Shown piece after piece: positions 17,847 through 26,961 of a stretch of 64,000 nt of DNA; position 1 is the first letter of the stretch, and each line of letters opens with the position of its first letter. Location: the NCBI GenBank assembly GCA_030684575.1, contig JAUXVD010000004.1, positions 62,001 to 126,000 of the forward strand, in the 5' to 3' direction. Made by a program: the position numbers and the translations under genes. The DNA is from Nitrospirota bacterium. GTDB taxonomy: Bacteria; Nitrospirota; Nitrospiria; Nitrospirales; Nitrospiraceae. The notes under the pieces are model-generated. The model did not search any database, was not told where the DNA came from, and was given only the letters and a program-made list of their open reading frames with translations.

Positions 17847-18020
17847 CTTGCTTCAGCCCCTCGTACTGAAACCGCTGTTGATCGAACACATTGCAATATT
17901 CAGTCCGCCCACACCACATCACTTTTAGCAACCTAACAACTCGACTGCTGTGGTTAATTCAGAAAATCCTGATTCTCATCCTGCGCAACTGACACGCAAA
18001 ATCCACGCTGCTTCGCCGTT

Positions 18021-18042
18021 TCGCACGGTGCGGTCTGTGTGG
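18021..18042 (+). promoter_or_regulatory. Dyad site 1 (candidate upstream activator site)
   Basis: TCGCAC-GGTGCGGTCT-GTGTGG followed by ATCCGCTC. It is one of four copies in this window with the plan TCGCAC-N10-GTGCGA-(N)TCNCGCTC. The inner part CGCAC-G-GTGCG is itself a palindrome. Its end is 70 bp before the -24 element of the sigma-54 promoter. Confidence 0.6.
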
Positions 18043-18111
18043 ATCCGCTCGAATTCAGAATCGATCCTCCAAGAAACAAGGAATTTCACGCGCTCTTTCA
18101 CCACTCTCAGA

Positions 18112-18127
18112 TGGCATTGTCCTTGCT
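18112..18127 (+). promoter_or_regulatory. Sigma-54 promoter of the porin gene
   Basis: TGGCAT-N5-TTGCT; GG (18113-18114) and GC (18125-18126) have the exact RpoN register. Transcription should start near 18138, 38 bases before the porin ATG. The dyad site lies 70 bp upstream, a usual distance for an enhancer-binding protein. Confidence 0.72.
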
Positions 18128-18175
18128 GGGAGCCTCTTCTCTGACATCAACCACACATCGCCTCAGGAGAAATTG

Positions 18176-19744
18176 ATGGCTATCACGTGTCGAGCTCGAA
18201 TCACGACGGGGCAAGCTATCGCTGGAGCGGTTGCTCTCCTCTTAACGCTCATGTTCTCGCAACAGAGTCTCGCGGGAGGAGATGATCATCGTGCGCTGCG
18301 GCTCCTCCTGGACAAAGGCATCATTACGCAGCAGGAATACGATCAAGCAGTCGAAGAAGAGCAACGTACGAAAACCGACGAAGCACAATATGTGAAGCAG
18401 GCGACGGCAATCACGAAAAACGGGCTGCAAGTCAAATTGGGAGGTTTCGCCGAAATTGATTTTATCGGGGATAGCACGCGGAGCTATGAGGAGATCATCG
18501 GTAATCGGCCGGTCCTGCGAAGCAATACGCTGGGCGGCGCCAACAGCCTGCTTCAAACCAGCCCGAGGAACAGCCGGATCACGCTCGATGTGCGAGCCCC
18601 GGAACGGGACAGCATCAAAAGCCGTTTTTATGGATCCATCGACTTCCTGGGGAACGAACCGGCGATCGGCAGCCCCGGAGTGTCCAATCTCACGTTGCGG
18701 ACCAGCCCGGACGCACGCATCTTTCAAATGTACTTCCTGGTGGAAAGTCCAGCAGTCGATGTGAAGATCGGGCAGGATTGGTCCCGGTTTGGATTCATGT
18801 CTGACTATTCGAGGGGACAAGTGTCGGTGGCTGCCACTCCGGCAAACCTGTTTAATCGTTGGATTCAGGCCAGCATCTCCAAACGACTTCGCGTGACGGA
18901 TACCCTGTCCCTGACGCCCGTCTTCTCCGTGGAGCGGCCTCCACAAACCGATGCCAATCTTCCTTCTTTCGTTGCGGGAGTTCAGGTCGCCTATCACGGC
19001 CTGCTCGCACCCTACACCGGTTCTTCGACAGGCGACATTTCTCTCAAACCGTTGAGCCTCCAAATCAGCGGAGTCGGACGGAGACTTGAAGCGAATACCG
19101 GAGGTCCGACGACTTCATCGGGAAACCAACCCAATCTGGGAGGTCAAACATACGTACCTGGTTGGGGGCTCTCCTCTAGCCTATTTATTCCGGTTCTCCC
19201 ATCACAGAATGGAGAGTTGGGTCATACCGCGCACGTCGTGATGGAGGGTGTCACAGGTGCCGGTATATCCGATATGTTTAATGGATTGAGTTGGGGAGTC
19301 TGCAATCCGGTGTGCGGGAGTTCCACTTCAAACAGCGGCTTTGGCGGAGCGGCCTTCGGTCAGACCAACATCGACGCCGGACTTGCAGCCGTGAGCAATC
19401 AAACCGGAAAATTCGAAGCGATCCGTTCGACCTCGATGATGGTGCATGCGACGTATTATCTCCCCGATCAAGGAAAAACGTGGGTCGGAGGCGGTTATGG
19501 GACCATCTACTCCTCCAACGCCAGCGAAATGACCTGTACGGTGACGGCAGCGTTCTGTGGTGGGGCGCTCCGAACAGCACAGAGTATCTACATCCGCGAC
19601 TCCACCTACTATGCCTATGTGTTCCATGACTTCACTCAGGAAATCCGAGCAGCACTGATGACGAACTGGGTTCGTACCACCTATGCAGATGGAGCCAATG
19701 CCGAGAACCACCGGATACAACTGTCGTTCTTCTGGCGATTCTAG
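18176..19744 (+). CDS. Outer-membrane porin (DcaP/anion-selective type)
   Basis: 522 aa with a signal peptide to about residue 33 (QQSLA). A short helical segment follows (HRALRLLLDKGIITQQEYDQAVEEEQ), a pattern common in front of phosphate- or dicarboxylate-selective porins, then a long series of beta-strands ending in the outer-membrane signature FFWRF. GGFAEIDFIGD, ITLDVRAPE and QMYFLVESPAVDVKIGQDWSRFG resemble the DcaP/PorP-like porins. AGGAGAAATTG precedes ATG 18176; the TTG at 18173 is not needed. With SbtAB downstream and a sigma-54 promoter upstream, I infer that it admits bicarbonate or another small anion. Confidence 0.82.
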   Translation: MAITCRARITTGQAIAGAVALLLTLMFSQQSLAGGDDHRALRLLLDKGIITQQEYDQAVEEEQRTKTDEAQYVKQATAITKNGLQVKLGGFAEIDFIGDSTRSYEEIIGNRPVLRSNTLGGANSLLQTSPRNSRITLDVRAPERDSIKSRFYGSIDFLGNEPAIGSPGVSNLTLRTSPDARIFQMYFLVESPAVDVKIGQDWSRFGFMSDYSRGQVSVAATPANLFNRWIQASISKRLRVTDTLSLTPVFSVERPPQTDANLPSFVAGVQVAYHGLLAPYTGSSTGDISLKPLSLQISGVGRRLEANTGGPTTSSGNQPNLGGQTYVPGWGLSSSLFIPVLPSQNGELGHTAHVVMEGVTGAGISDMFNGLSWGVCNPVCGSSTSNSGFGGAAFGQTNIDAGLAAVSNQTGKFEAIRSTSMMVHATYYLPDQGKTWVGGGYGTIYSSNASEMTCTVTAAFCGGALRTAQSIYIRDSTYYAYVFHDFTQEIRAALMTNWVRTTYADGANAENHRIQLSFFWRF

Positions 19745-20127
19745 CGTGTCCGCGATGCCACTTGCCCAACGCAGCCGTTCTATCAGCAGCATGACCAAGT
19801 CAATGGACAGGCAGTCACCGGCAATGGAAAATCCTGCACTTTTGTCATGCACCCGATCCCCAGGACACCATCTCTCCACGTCAGTATCGTCCGCAACAAT
19901 TTCTCACACCTCAGGATTCGCACAGAGCGCACTGAGCGGATCCGCTCGACTTCAAATTCAGGCTCAAGACAAAACTTGCGATCGATCTGCGAGTTTTCGC
20001 AAAAAGCTGCGCCTGATAACGATTTCAGGCCGACGTGGACTTCATGGGCAACCGCATGCTGGCGGAACAGAACTTGCGATATTTAAAATATCTGCTTGGA
20101 TCAACATGACATCGGAAGGAAGACTGA
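19745..20127. other. 383-bp intergenic region upstream of sbtA
   Basis: No gene supported. It contains dyad site 2 (19918-19939). A weak sigma-54-like element, TGGGCA-N5-ATGCT, occurs at 20045-20060. The run ATTTAAAATAT near 20087 is AT-rich. GGAAGGAAGACTGA before the sbtA ATG is its ribosome-binding site. Confidence 0.5.
19918..19939 (+). promoter_or_regulatory. Dyad site 2, upstream of sbtA
   Basis: TCGCAC-AGAGCGCACT-GAGCGG followed by ATCCGCTCGA. The downstream 12 bases GGATCCGCTCGA are identical to those after site 1. The right arm is the least conserved of the four copies. Confidence 0.5.
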
Positions 20128-21150
20128 ATGGTAGATCACACCTTACTTGACGCCATCGGCCATAACCTGACCGCCCCGATGCCGCTTTTTTTTGCGTTGG
20201 GCATCCTGGCAACATTGCTCCGGTCGGAGCTCAAAGTACCCGATGCCCTCTACATCGGACTGACACTGTATCTGTTAGCCGCCATTGGCTTGCATGGAGG
20301 GGCTGAAATCCGTGAAGTGGGAATCATGGCAATCTGGATGCCGATCGTCGCCTGCTTCTTATTGGGCTCCCTGATCCCTATCGGAGGCTATTTCATCCTC
20401 CGTTACATGGGAAAGTTCAGCATCCATGACTCGGCGGCAATCGCAGGCCATTACGGATCAGTCAGCGCGGTCACCTTTGCCGTCGCGACGCAGTTCTTAT
20501 CCAGCCTCCAAGTCAGACCCGAGGGATATCTGTCCGCGTTTCTGGCGATCCTCGAACCAACCGGGGTGGTCGTCGGAATTTTGCTGGCACGAGTCGCGCT
20601 TCAAATCGAAACGAGAAACCACAGTGAGCCGGATGGGGCAACGAAGGCACGTGCCGGATGGATTCGGCCCGTCCTGCACGAAGCACTGACTGGCACTGGC
20701 TCCATCATCCTGTTGGGTGCGCTTGTTATTGGTTATATCTCCGGACCGGACGGGATTGCGGTGACCAAACCATTTTTCGGAGACCTCTTCAAGGGCGTCC
20801 TCTGTCTGTTCATGTTAGAAATGGGCCTGGTCGCCGGCCGGCGACTGGCCGAGGTGCGAGCGGTCGGTGCATTCCTCATCGCTTTTGCGATTGTCATGCC
20901 GATTATTGATGGAACAATCGGTGTGCTCATAGGGGGCTTTGTCGGGCTGAGCGTCGGCGGCGCCACAATGTTGGGCGTCATGGCGGCGAGCGCATCCTAC
21001 ATCGCCGCACCGGCGGCCATGCGCATCTCGCTCCCGGAAGCGAATCCCTCCTTCTACCTCACGGCATCATTGGGAATTACGTTCCCATTCAATATTGCAA
21101 TGGGCATCCCTCTGTATTTTTGGCTCGCGAAACTAGTATTCGGATCATGA
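20128..21150 (+). CDS. sbtA: Sodium-dependent bicarbonate transporter SbtA
   Basis: 340 aa, about ten membrane segments in two inverted halves, as in the SbtA (DUF897) family of high-affinity Na+/HCO3- symporters of cyanobacteria and other autotrophs. Recognisable parts are LRSELKVPDALYIGLTLYLL, GLHGGAEIRE, IAGHYGSVSAVTFAVA and the second-half GASASYIAAPAAMRI-like segment (MAASASYIAAPAAMRISLPEA). The ATG has GGAAGGA upstream. The PII-like partner SbtB follows after 32 bp, which strongly supports the identification. In an autotroph fixing CO2 by reductive TCA enzymes it would raise cytoplasmic bicarbonate. Confidence 0.93.
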   Translation: MVDHTLLDAIGHNLTAPMPLFFALGILATLLRSELKVPDALYIGLTLYLLAAIGLHGGAEIREVGIMAIWMPIVACFLLGSLIPIGGYFILRYMGKFSIHDSAAIAGHYGSVSAVTFAVATQFLSSLQVRPEGYLSAFLAILEPTGVVVGILLARVALQIETRNHSEPDGATKARAGWIRPVLHEALTGTGSIILLGALVIGYISGPDGIAVTKPFFGDLFKGVLCLFMLEMGLVAGRRLAEVRAVGAFLIAFAIVMPIIDGTIGVLIGGFVGLSVGGATMLGVMAASASYIAAPAAMRISLPEANPSFYLTASLGITFPFNIAMGIPLYFWLAKLVFGS

Positions 21151-21182
21151 CCGACAGGGAACGGACGAGAGGATAGACTCAC

Positions 21183-21500
21183 ATGCACATGGAAAAGGCG
21201 ATACTACTGACCATCATTACCGAACGTGTCATGGAACCCGCGTTAAAAGAATTGGTCAAACGTGCAGGAGCTCCTGGGTATACCATTGAAGATGTCGCCT
21301 CAGGATGGGGAACACATGGTACCCGTACAGGTCAACTCGAGAGCGACCAGACCTTCAAAATGCTTCTGGTCCTGCCCAAGCCCCTGGCACATCTCATTCT
21401 CCAAGAGGTGGAGCGAACCCTTCAACCAGATTATGCTGTCACCGCCTTTCAACATGAGATCGAAGTGCTGAGTCGGGCCCCGGCTTCGCCTGGGACATGA
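21183..21500 (+). CDS. sbtB: PII-like regulator SbtB
   Basis: 105 aa with the ferredoxin-like PII fold: AILLTIITERVMEPALKELVKRAGAPGYTIEDV, the loop GWGTHGTRTGQ, then FKMLLVLPKPLAHLILQEVERTLQPDYAV. SbtB proteins bind adenine nucleotides and gate SbtA at the membrane. The C-terminal redox loop with two Cys found in some cyanobacterial SbtB proteins is missing; the protein ends ...SRAPASPGT. It lies directly downstream of sbtA in one operon. AGAGGATAG is the ribosome-binding site. Confidence 0.9.
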   Translation: MHMEKAILLTIITERVMEPALKELVKRAGAPGYTIEDVASGWGTHGTRTGQLESDQTFKMLLVLPKPLAHLILQEVERTLQPDYAVTAFQHEIEVLSRAPASPGT

Positions 21501-21632
21501 GACGTCGAGAATCAATTGCAACATCATGTGCCCAGTGGGCCCACGGTCGCACGCAAGAGCTGATCAATATCTGAAGTGCTGGACGGGACAAGCCGTGAGT
21601 CGGATTAGACCAACAAGGTGAAGGAGACGAGT

Positions 21633-22388
21633 ATGACCCGTGTCGCACAGAGAATCCTGATAATCATCGTTGCCGGTAGCTTAGGCCTAGTGGGGCCTTA
21701 TGCAGAGGCGGGCGTCACGCCCTATCAAGCGGAAGAAGCGGCGCGCTTGATCGCCACGCTCCTCAGTACAGGACGAGTGATCATCGATCGCAATCAATTA
21801 TTGATCGACGATCCCAACAAAGGCGCAAAGGGATTTACGCCCGAGGTGTTCGAGCGACAAGTCATCAACGAGTTTCGAACCCGCACCGGTGTCGATCTGA
21901 CACATCCGGCTTCGGCTCACTTGCCTCCGGAAACGTCGAACCTCTTACGCGCACTCTTAGATGCGAGCAAGGACGTGGTCGCAGAGGCGCAGCCGGTGAT
22001 CAACCAGCAAGGAGTCGGATATAAGAACTTTATCCCGGCCACCTTCGGCAGTCGGGTAGCCAGCCGGTTTTCGGCCCATTCGGGCATCCAGCTGAAGCAG
22101 ACGACGCTCCGGCCACGCAATCCTAAGAATGCCCCTGACCCATACGAGGAAGCCGTGCTTCGACGATTACTGACGCAGCCGAGTCAATCCGTCACCATTA
22201 GCGATATGGAAACCGGCAATAATACACTGCGCGTACTGACCCCCATCTACTACACGAGAGACTGCCTGACCTGTCATGGTGGGCCGGCTGGAGAGTTGGA
22301 CATTTCCGGGTATCGCAAAGAAGGAGCCGAAGAGGGGGATTTGGCCGGTGCGATTAGTGTCTCGATTCCTCTGGATGCTGTGAAATAA
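21633..22388 (+). CDS. Tll0287-like (DUF3365) secreted haem-binding protein 2
   Basis: 251 aa and clearly paralogous to the protein at 16536: it shares GFTPEVFE, YKNFIPAT-GS, LKQTTL-PRNPKN and the haem c motif, here CLTCH at 211-215. The signal peptide ends about residue 26 (PYAEA). AAGGAG seven bases before ATG 21633 decides the start over an upstream GTG at 21618. It lies between sbtB and a HAF-repeat gene, with 22 bp to the latter. It is probably a periplasmic redox or gas sensor or electron carrier; no kinase domain is attached. Confidence 0.88.
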   Translation: MTRVAQRILIIIVAGSLGLVGPYAEAGVTPYQAEEAARLIATLLSTGRVIIDRNQLLIDDPNKGAKGFTPEVFERQVINEFRTRTGVDLTHPASAHLPPETSNLLRALLDASKDVVAEAQPVINQQGVGYKNFIPATFGSRVASRFSAHSGIQLKQTTLRPRNPKNAPDPYEEAVLRRLLTQPSQSVTISDMETGNNTLRVLTPIYYTRDCLTCHGGPAGELDISGYRKEGAEEGDLAGAISVSIPLDAVK

Positions 22389-22410
22389 AATGTCTCAGGA
22401 GGTGAATCTG

Positions 22411-23418
22411 ATGAAATGGTCGCGCGTATATTGGGCCATCGGACTATGTGCAATGATTGCCTGGTTGAGTGTCGACGCTCTCGCGACGGCAGCGGACAAA
22501 TACACCATCAAGGATGTCGGAGCGATTGCAGTCGGTGGCACGGTCGAAAGCCTGAACAACAACGGTCAATTGGCCGGAGCCATCCCGATCAGCCAGACCA
22601 GGAACACGGGATGGTGGTTCGACGGGAAGAAATTCATCGACCTCGGCACGTGCGGTGGAATCGGCTGTCGCGCCATGGACATCAATGATAAAGGCCAGAT
22701 CGTGGGGAACATTGGACGAGACGCTTTTATCTACAACGACGGCAAGTTCATAGACCTCGCCGCGTTTGTGAGACCACCTGGGATTGCGTTGGCGGTGAAC
22801 GATTTGGCTGAGGCGGTGGGATGGTACACCCTCATTCCAGTGCCCGGATCCGATTTCCCGTCTGAGCGCCATGCGTTTATGTATCGAGGACGGACACTCA
22901 CGGATTTAGGCACCCTGGGGGGCAAAGAAAGTGCGGCGACGGATATCAACCACATCGGTCAGGTTGTCGGCTATGCCAGCGCCTACAGTGACGAGACCCA
23001 TGCCTTCTTGTACCAGCAAGGCAGGATGACGGACCTGGGAACCCTGGGAGGAACGGATAGTCGCGCGAATAACATCAATAACCGTGGCCACGTCGTGGGG
23101 AGCGCGAACATCGCAGGGTCCAATAAAGCACATGCGTTTCTTTACGCGGATGGAAAGATGACGGACTTGGGAACGTTAGAGGGGCAAGAAAGTACCGCGC
23201 TGTCCATCAACGAGGCAGGGCAAATCGTCGGAACAAGTGGCTCGCGCGGATTCCTCTATAGCCAGGGGAAAATGATTGATCTCACCACCCTTCTTCCACA
23301 AGGGTCCGGGTGGAAAACCCTGGCTCCTCGCTGCATCAATGACCGCGGCCAGATCGCCGGGGTCGGAATCGCCGCTGACGGAAAGCCGCACATTTTCCTT
23401 ATAACACCCGCCCCCTAG
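22411..23418 (+). CDS. HAF-repeat secreted protein
   Basis: 335 aa. A signal peptide of ~27 residues is followed by at least five tandem HAF-type repeats of ~45 residues: a histidine/aromatic strand (HAFLY), a short loop, DLGTLGG-S-A, then IN--GQVVG. Such extracellular repeats form propeller-like beta structures of unknown ligand. CAGGAGG eight bases before ATG 22411 fixes the start; an ATG at 22390 is not needed. It follows the DUF3365 gene and is probably co-transcribed with it. Its part in carbon uptake is not evident from sequence. Confidence 0.82.
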   Translation: MKWSRVYWAIGLCAMIAWLSVDALATAADKYTIKDVGAIAVGGTVESLNNNGQLAGAIPISQTRNTGWWFDGKKFIDLGTCGGIGCRAMDINDKGQIVGNIGRDAFIYNDGKFIDLAAFVRPPGIALAVNDLAEAVGWYTLIPVPGSDFPSERHAFMYRGRTLTDLGTLGGKESAATDINHIGQVVGYASAYSDETHAFLYQQGRMTDLGTLGGTDSRANNINNRGHVVGSANIAGSNKAHAFLYADGKMTDLGTLEGQESTALSINEAGQIVGTSGSRGFLYSQGKMIDLTTLLPQGSGWKTLAPRCINDRGQIAGVGIAADGKPHIFLITPAP

Positions 23419-23709
23419 ATCTCTTGGAATTGCCCCGTATATCGATTGGGGGCACGGGTGGAGAAACTTCCGACTATCTGCCCTAGGGAGACCCTGGCCC
23501 AATGTGGCCTCGCCTCGGTACTGAAAAAACTTGAACGACATAAAGAAGCCCTCTTCAACAGAAAAATATTATGTTATCCTGCAGTGCATACGATCTCACA
23601 GTGAGGGAGGGTATGGCCCACTGCCGACTCTGGATCGAGCCACTCTCATACTCGACCCCATACACAAATGACTTATGCCGAGCCCCTGATTGAGAACAAG
23701 GAGGATCTA

Positions 23710-24633
23710 ATGCGCTCTATGCTTGCAGCAGTGATAGTGGCCACGATCGGATTCGGAAACCCGGTGTTGGCTTATGAAGAAATTGCCGTAACGGACGGAG
23801 GTAGCATCACAGGAATCGTGACCCTCGAAGGCCAGGTTCCCAAGCCAAAGGGCTACAACCTCATTACGTTACCGGACCAATATTATTGCGGACGCATTTC
23901 TGATGGCAAAGGCTGGCGCATCCTGCAACCGTTCCAGGTTGGGTCTGCGGGAGAATTTCGTGAGGTCGTCGTCTATCTGGAAGGAATCGACAAGGGCAAA
24001 CCCTTCGTGGAAAAGACCGTGCCACAAATCGAAGCGAGAGACTGCCTCTTCGTCCCCTTCACAACTGTGGTCCGAGACGATCAAACGGTGACAGTGGTCA
24101 ACATGGACCCCGTCATGCACGACATTCAGGCGTATGAAACCTCGAATTTGGGCGCGCGCGTGCTCTTCAACGTGCCCCTGCCGATGAATCCGCAGCATCC
24201 GCGCGACTTGAAGGATCGCAGCGATGCCGGGATGTACCACAAACACATGGCCGGCCCGCCAATGAAGCAACTGGTCAATCTCAGCAAGGGCCGCCGGACC
24301 TTTGTCATGCAATGCGGCTTCCACGCCTATATGGAGAGCTGGGGCTTGGCCATCACGAATCCGTACTTCGCCAAGACGGACGAGCAGGGCCGGTTCACGA
24401 TGACCGATGTGCCACCTGGCACCTATAAGCTGGTCATCTGGCATCCCTATATCCGTACCGTGACCGAACAGACAGTCACCGTCAGCCCGAAGGCGAATGT
24501 GGAGGCCAATATCGCGGTCCAGGCCCCGACCGGACGGCTCTACGCCAACGAGGTGTTAGATCATCCATCCGGCCGCTACACCGTAGAAGCACAGAAAGAC
24601 ATCGATCCGATAATCCGTAAGCAGGCTCATTAA
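23710..24633 (+). CDS. Periplasmic cupredoxin-like protein with carboxypeptidase-regulatory domain
   Basis: 307 aa from ATG 23710 (AAGGAGGATCTA upstream). The signal peptide ends near residue 21 (PVLA). The body has a cupredoxin-like part: DDQTVTVVNMDPVMHDIQAYE, then a C-x2-H-x3-M cluster in MQCGFHAYMESWG, which could be a type 1 copper site with the upstream His. It ends with TDEQGRFTMTDVPPGTYKLVIWHPY, the signature of carboxypeptidase-regulatory-like domains. It is probably a periplasmic copper or electron-carrier protein. It stands alone between the HAF gene and a terminator ahead of the Ehr operon. Confidence 0.75.
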   Translation: MRSMLAAVIVATIGFGNPVLAYEEIAVTDGGSITGIVTLEGQVPKPKGYNLITLPDQYYCGRISDGKGWRILQPFQVGSAGEFREVVVYLEGIDKGKPFVEKTVPQIEARDCLFVPFTTVVRDDQTVTVVNMDPVMHDIQAYETSNLGARVLFNVPLPMNPQHPRDLKDRSDAGMYHKHMAGPPMKQLVNLSKGRRTFVMQCGFHAYMESWGLAITNPYFAKTDEQGRFTMTDVPPGTYKLVIWHPYIRTVTEQTVTVSPKANVEANIAVQAPTGRLYANEVLDHPSGRYTVEAQKDIDPIIRKQAH

Positions 24634-24816
24634 AGAGGAAATGGCCCGTGCACAACAGACCCAGCACCCTTTAGCCTGTATGGCATCACCGATGATGCGC
24701 AGCGCATTGTGCCTGCATTGATTCGTCAGCGCCCATAACCGGATCAGGCATGATTCTTGTGCACGATTGATGGACGTAACGAAAGACTATTCAGACGGCG
24801 ATCTTGCCGCTCAATC

Positions 24817-24845
24817 GGTGCACGTCCTCTATGAGGACGTGCACC
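24817..24845 (+). terminator. Stem-loop terminator before the Ehr operon
   Basis: GGTGCACGTCCTC, loop TAT, exact complement GAGGACGTGCACC, then TCTCTTCCT. The 13-bp stem with pyrimidine-rich tail is a likely intrinsic terminator for the cupredoxin gene. It separates it from the operon that starts 50 bp downstream, although it stands 183 bp after that gene's stop. Confidence 0.7.
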
Positions 24846-24895
24846 TCTCTTCCTGAGCTCACGCGCCCAGACAACTACGACATGAACCACCATAC

Positions 24896-26947
24896 ATGAT
24901 GCTGGCTAGCACCGACGGCATGCACATGCTTCTCAGGCTCCTCCTCGCGAGCTACGCAGCCGGCCTCCTGCTTCCGTTCTGTACCCCGCGAAAGCCGCAG
25001 ACGCAAGGGATGGTGGGCAGCGTCTGTGCCTCTGTCGCAAGTCTCATCGGTATTGCATTGGGACTCAGCGGACTCGTCGCGTCCGAACCGTTGACCGCCA
25101 CCGTCGCATCGCCCATTCCCCTGCTCGCCTTCGCGATTCGGCTCGATCCGCTCGCCTCCTTTTTCGTCCTGACCATCTCCCTCGCCGGGCTGGCCGCCTC
25201 CATCTATGCCATGGGATATCTCAAGGAGTTCCATGACCGGGTCTCCGTCGCCGCGTTGGCATCCTTGACGAACGGGTTCCTGCTCTCCATGACACTCGTC
25301 GTCATTGCCGATAATGGATTCTTCTTCCTCATTGCGTGGGAGCTGATGTCGCTCGCCTCCTACTTTCTGGTCGTCACAGAGCATGAGAAGGCGGATGTCC
25401 GCTCCGCCGGATTCTTCTACCTGGTCATGACACACATCGGCACGGCCTTTGTGGTCCTGACCTATTTAATCTTGTTTCAATCCGCAGGATCGTTCTCGTT
25501 TGATGCCTTTCGTCATCCGGGACAGGCCTTACCGGAAGGGATGCGAACCCTGGTTTTTCTCGCCGCCTTGATCGGCTTCGGCACAAAAGCCGGGATCGTG
25601 CCCTTGCATGTCTGGTTGCCCTACGCCCATCCGGCCGCGCCATCGCATATCTCGGCCCTCATGTCCGGCGTCATGATCAAGACGGCCATCTATGCACTCA
25701 TCCGGGTCTACTTCGATTTCCTTGGGGGACAATTCCCCTGGTGGTGGGGCTTCGTCGTGCTGCTCGTCGGGATCCTCTCGGCCATACTGGGTGTGATGTA
25801 TGCGCTCATGGAACATGACCTCAAGCGTCTCCTGGCGTTTCATAGCGTGGAAAACATCGGCATCATCTTGCTCGGCATCGGCGCCGGCATGATCTTTCAG
25901 ACCTACGGGCTCAAGGAGTTTGCTGCGCTGGGCCTGTTGGCAGGGCTCTACCACACGATCAACCATGCCATCTTCAAGGCCTTACTCTTCCTGGGAGCAG
26001 GTTCGCTCCTCTACGCCACGCATACGCGGAACATGGAAGAGTATGGGGGGCTGCTACGTCGCATGCCCTGGACCGGTCTGTTCTTTCTCATCGGCGCCGT
26101 GTCGATCTCGGCTCTCCCCCCGACCAATGGATTCGTGAGCGAATGGCTGGTGTTCCAAACACTCTTTCTGAGCTTTCAACTCCCGGCTCTATTCCTCAAG
26201 TTGATGCTGCCAATCGCCGCAGCCCTGCTGGCCTTGACCGGCGTCTTAGCGCTGGCCTGCTTTGCCAAGGTCTTCGGTATTTCCTTCTTGGCTCTCCCAC
26301 GAAGTGCCCATGCACGCCATGCCGAAGAGGTCCCGGTCGCCATGCGGATCGGGATGGGCATCCTGGCCCTGCTGTGCGTCGGACTTGGACTCGCCCCCAT
26401 GTTCGTCGTGCCGCTCCTCGACCGGATTACCGCCCCTCTGACCGGCGTGTCGATCACCGACAAGGTCCTCGCACTGGATGGCTGGGCCGTGGCGCCAGGA
26501 AACGTCCAGTTCTCCAGCATCTCACCTCCCATGTTGGCGGCCATGCTGATCCTGGGCGGACTCCTTGGCCTCCTCTTGGCCTTCCTCTTCGGTGGCCGTC
26601 TGATGACACGCGCATACAAAACCTGGGGCTGCGGGATCAATCTGTCCCCACGGATGGAGTACACGGCTACGGGATTTGTCCAACCGATTAAGCGAGTGTT
26701 CAGCACCTTCTATCAGCCGACGATCAAACTTGAGACCGAGTTCCTGGAAGAGTCCCGCTACTTCGCCAAACGACGACACTTTGAGTTTCATATCGAGCCG
26801 GTCTTTGAAAAGTATCTCTACGATCCGGTGGTCCATGTCTTCATGCGAATCGCCGACCGCCTGCGTATTCTTCAGGCCGGCAGCCTGCATCTGTACTTGA
26901 CCTATATATTCGTGACACTCGTCATTTTGCTGTTGTTCGCGGTCTAG
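24896..26947 (+). CDS. Ehr complex proton-pumping subunit, HyfB/NuoL-like
   Basis: 683 aa, about 16 membrane segments. It belongs to the antiporter-like NuoL/MrpA/HyfB subunits: IAWELMSLASYFLVVTEHE, FGTKAGIVPLHVWLPYAHPAAPSHISALMSGVMIK, the Lys-containing helix and HSVENIGIILLGIG. NGFVSEWL near residue 410 is also conserved. The C-terminal extension from residue ~590 (YKTWGCGINLSPRMEYTATGF) is typical of HyfB. It is first of six genes laid out like a formate-hydrogenlyase/Ehr membrane complex. No strong Shine-Dalgarno is visible; ATG 24896 or 24899 is possible. Confidence 0.9.
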   Translation: MMLASTDGMHMLLRLLLASYAAGLLLPFCTPRKPQTQGMVGSVCASVASLIGIALGLSGLVASEPLTATVASPIPLLAFAIRLDPLASFFVLTISLAGLAASIYAMGYLKEFHDRVSVAALASLTNGFLLSMTLVVIADNGFFFLIAWELMSLASYFLVVTEHEKADVRSAGFFYLVMTHIGTAFVVLTYLILFQSAGSFSFDAFRHPGQALPEGMRTLVFLAALIGFGTKAGIVPLHVWLPYAHPAAPSHISALMSGVMIKTAIYALIRVYFDFLGGQFPWWWGFVVLLVGILSAILGVMYALMEHDLKRLLAFHSVENIGIILLGIGAGMIFQTYGLKEFAALGLLAGLYHTINHAIFKALLFLGAGSLLYATHTRNMEEYGGLLRRMPWTGLFFLIGAVSISALPPTNGFVSEWLVFQTLFLSFQLPALFLKLMLPIAAALLALTGVLALACFAKVFGISFLALPRSAHARHAEEVPVAMRIGMGILALLCVGLGLAPMFVVPLLDRITAPLTGVSITDKVLALDGWAVAPGNVQFSSISPPMLAAMLILGGLLGLLLAFLFGGRLMTRAYKTWGCGINLSPRMEYTATGFVQPIKRVFSTFYQPTIKLETEFLEESRYFAKRRHFEFHIEPVFEKYLYDPVVHVFMRIADRLRILQAGSLHLYLTYIFVTLVILLLFAV

Positions 26948-26961
26948 GAGACGCGAGTAGG

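Larger units (their letters stand above)
17847..18175. other. 329-bp divergent intergenic region upstream of the porin
   Basis: No gene seen. It holds the first copy of the dyad (18021-18042), a sigma-54 promoter (18112-18127) and the porin ribosome-binding site AGGAGAAATTG. The imperfect direct repeat GATTCTCATCC / GAATCGATCC around 17965 and 18057 may also be regulatory. Confidence 0.6.

Noticed and set aside
20045-20060. TGGGCA-N5-ATGCT as sigma-54 promoter of sbtA
   Set aside because: Only the GG and GC fit; the distance to dyad site 2 is over 100 bp, not 70. It is left as a weak possibility.
24745-24762. AGGCAT-N5-TTGTG as sigma-54 promoter of the Ehr operon
   Set aside because: The -12 GC is GT, the T of TGG is missing, and a terminator-like hairpin lies between it and the operon.
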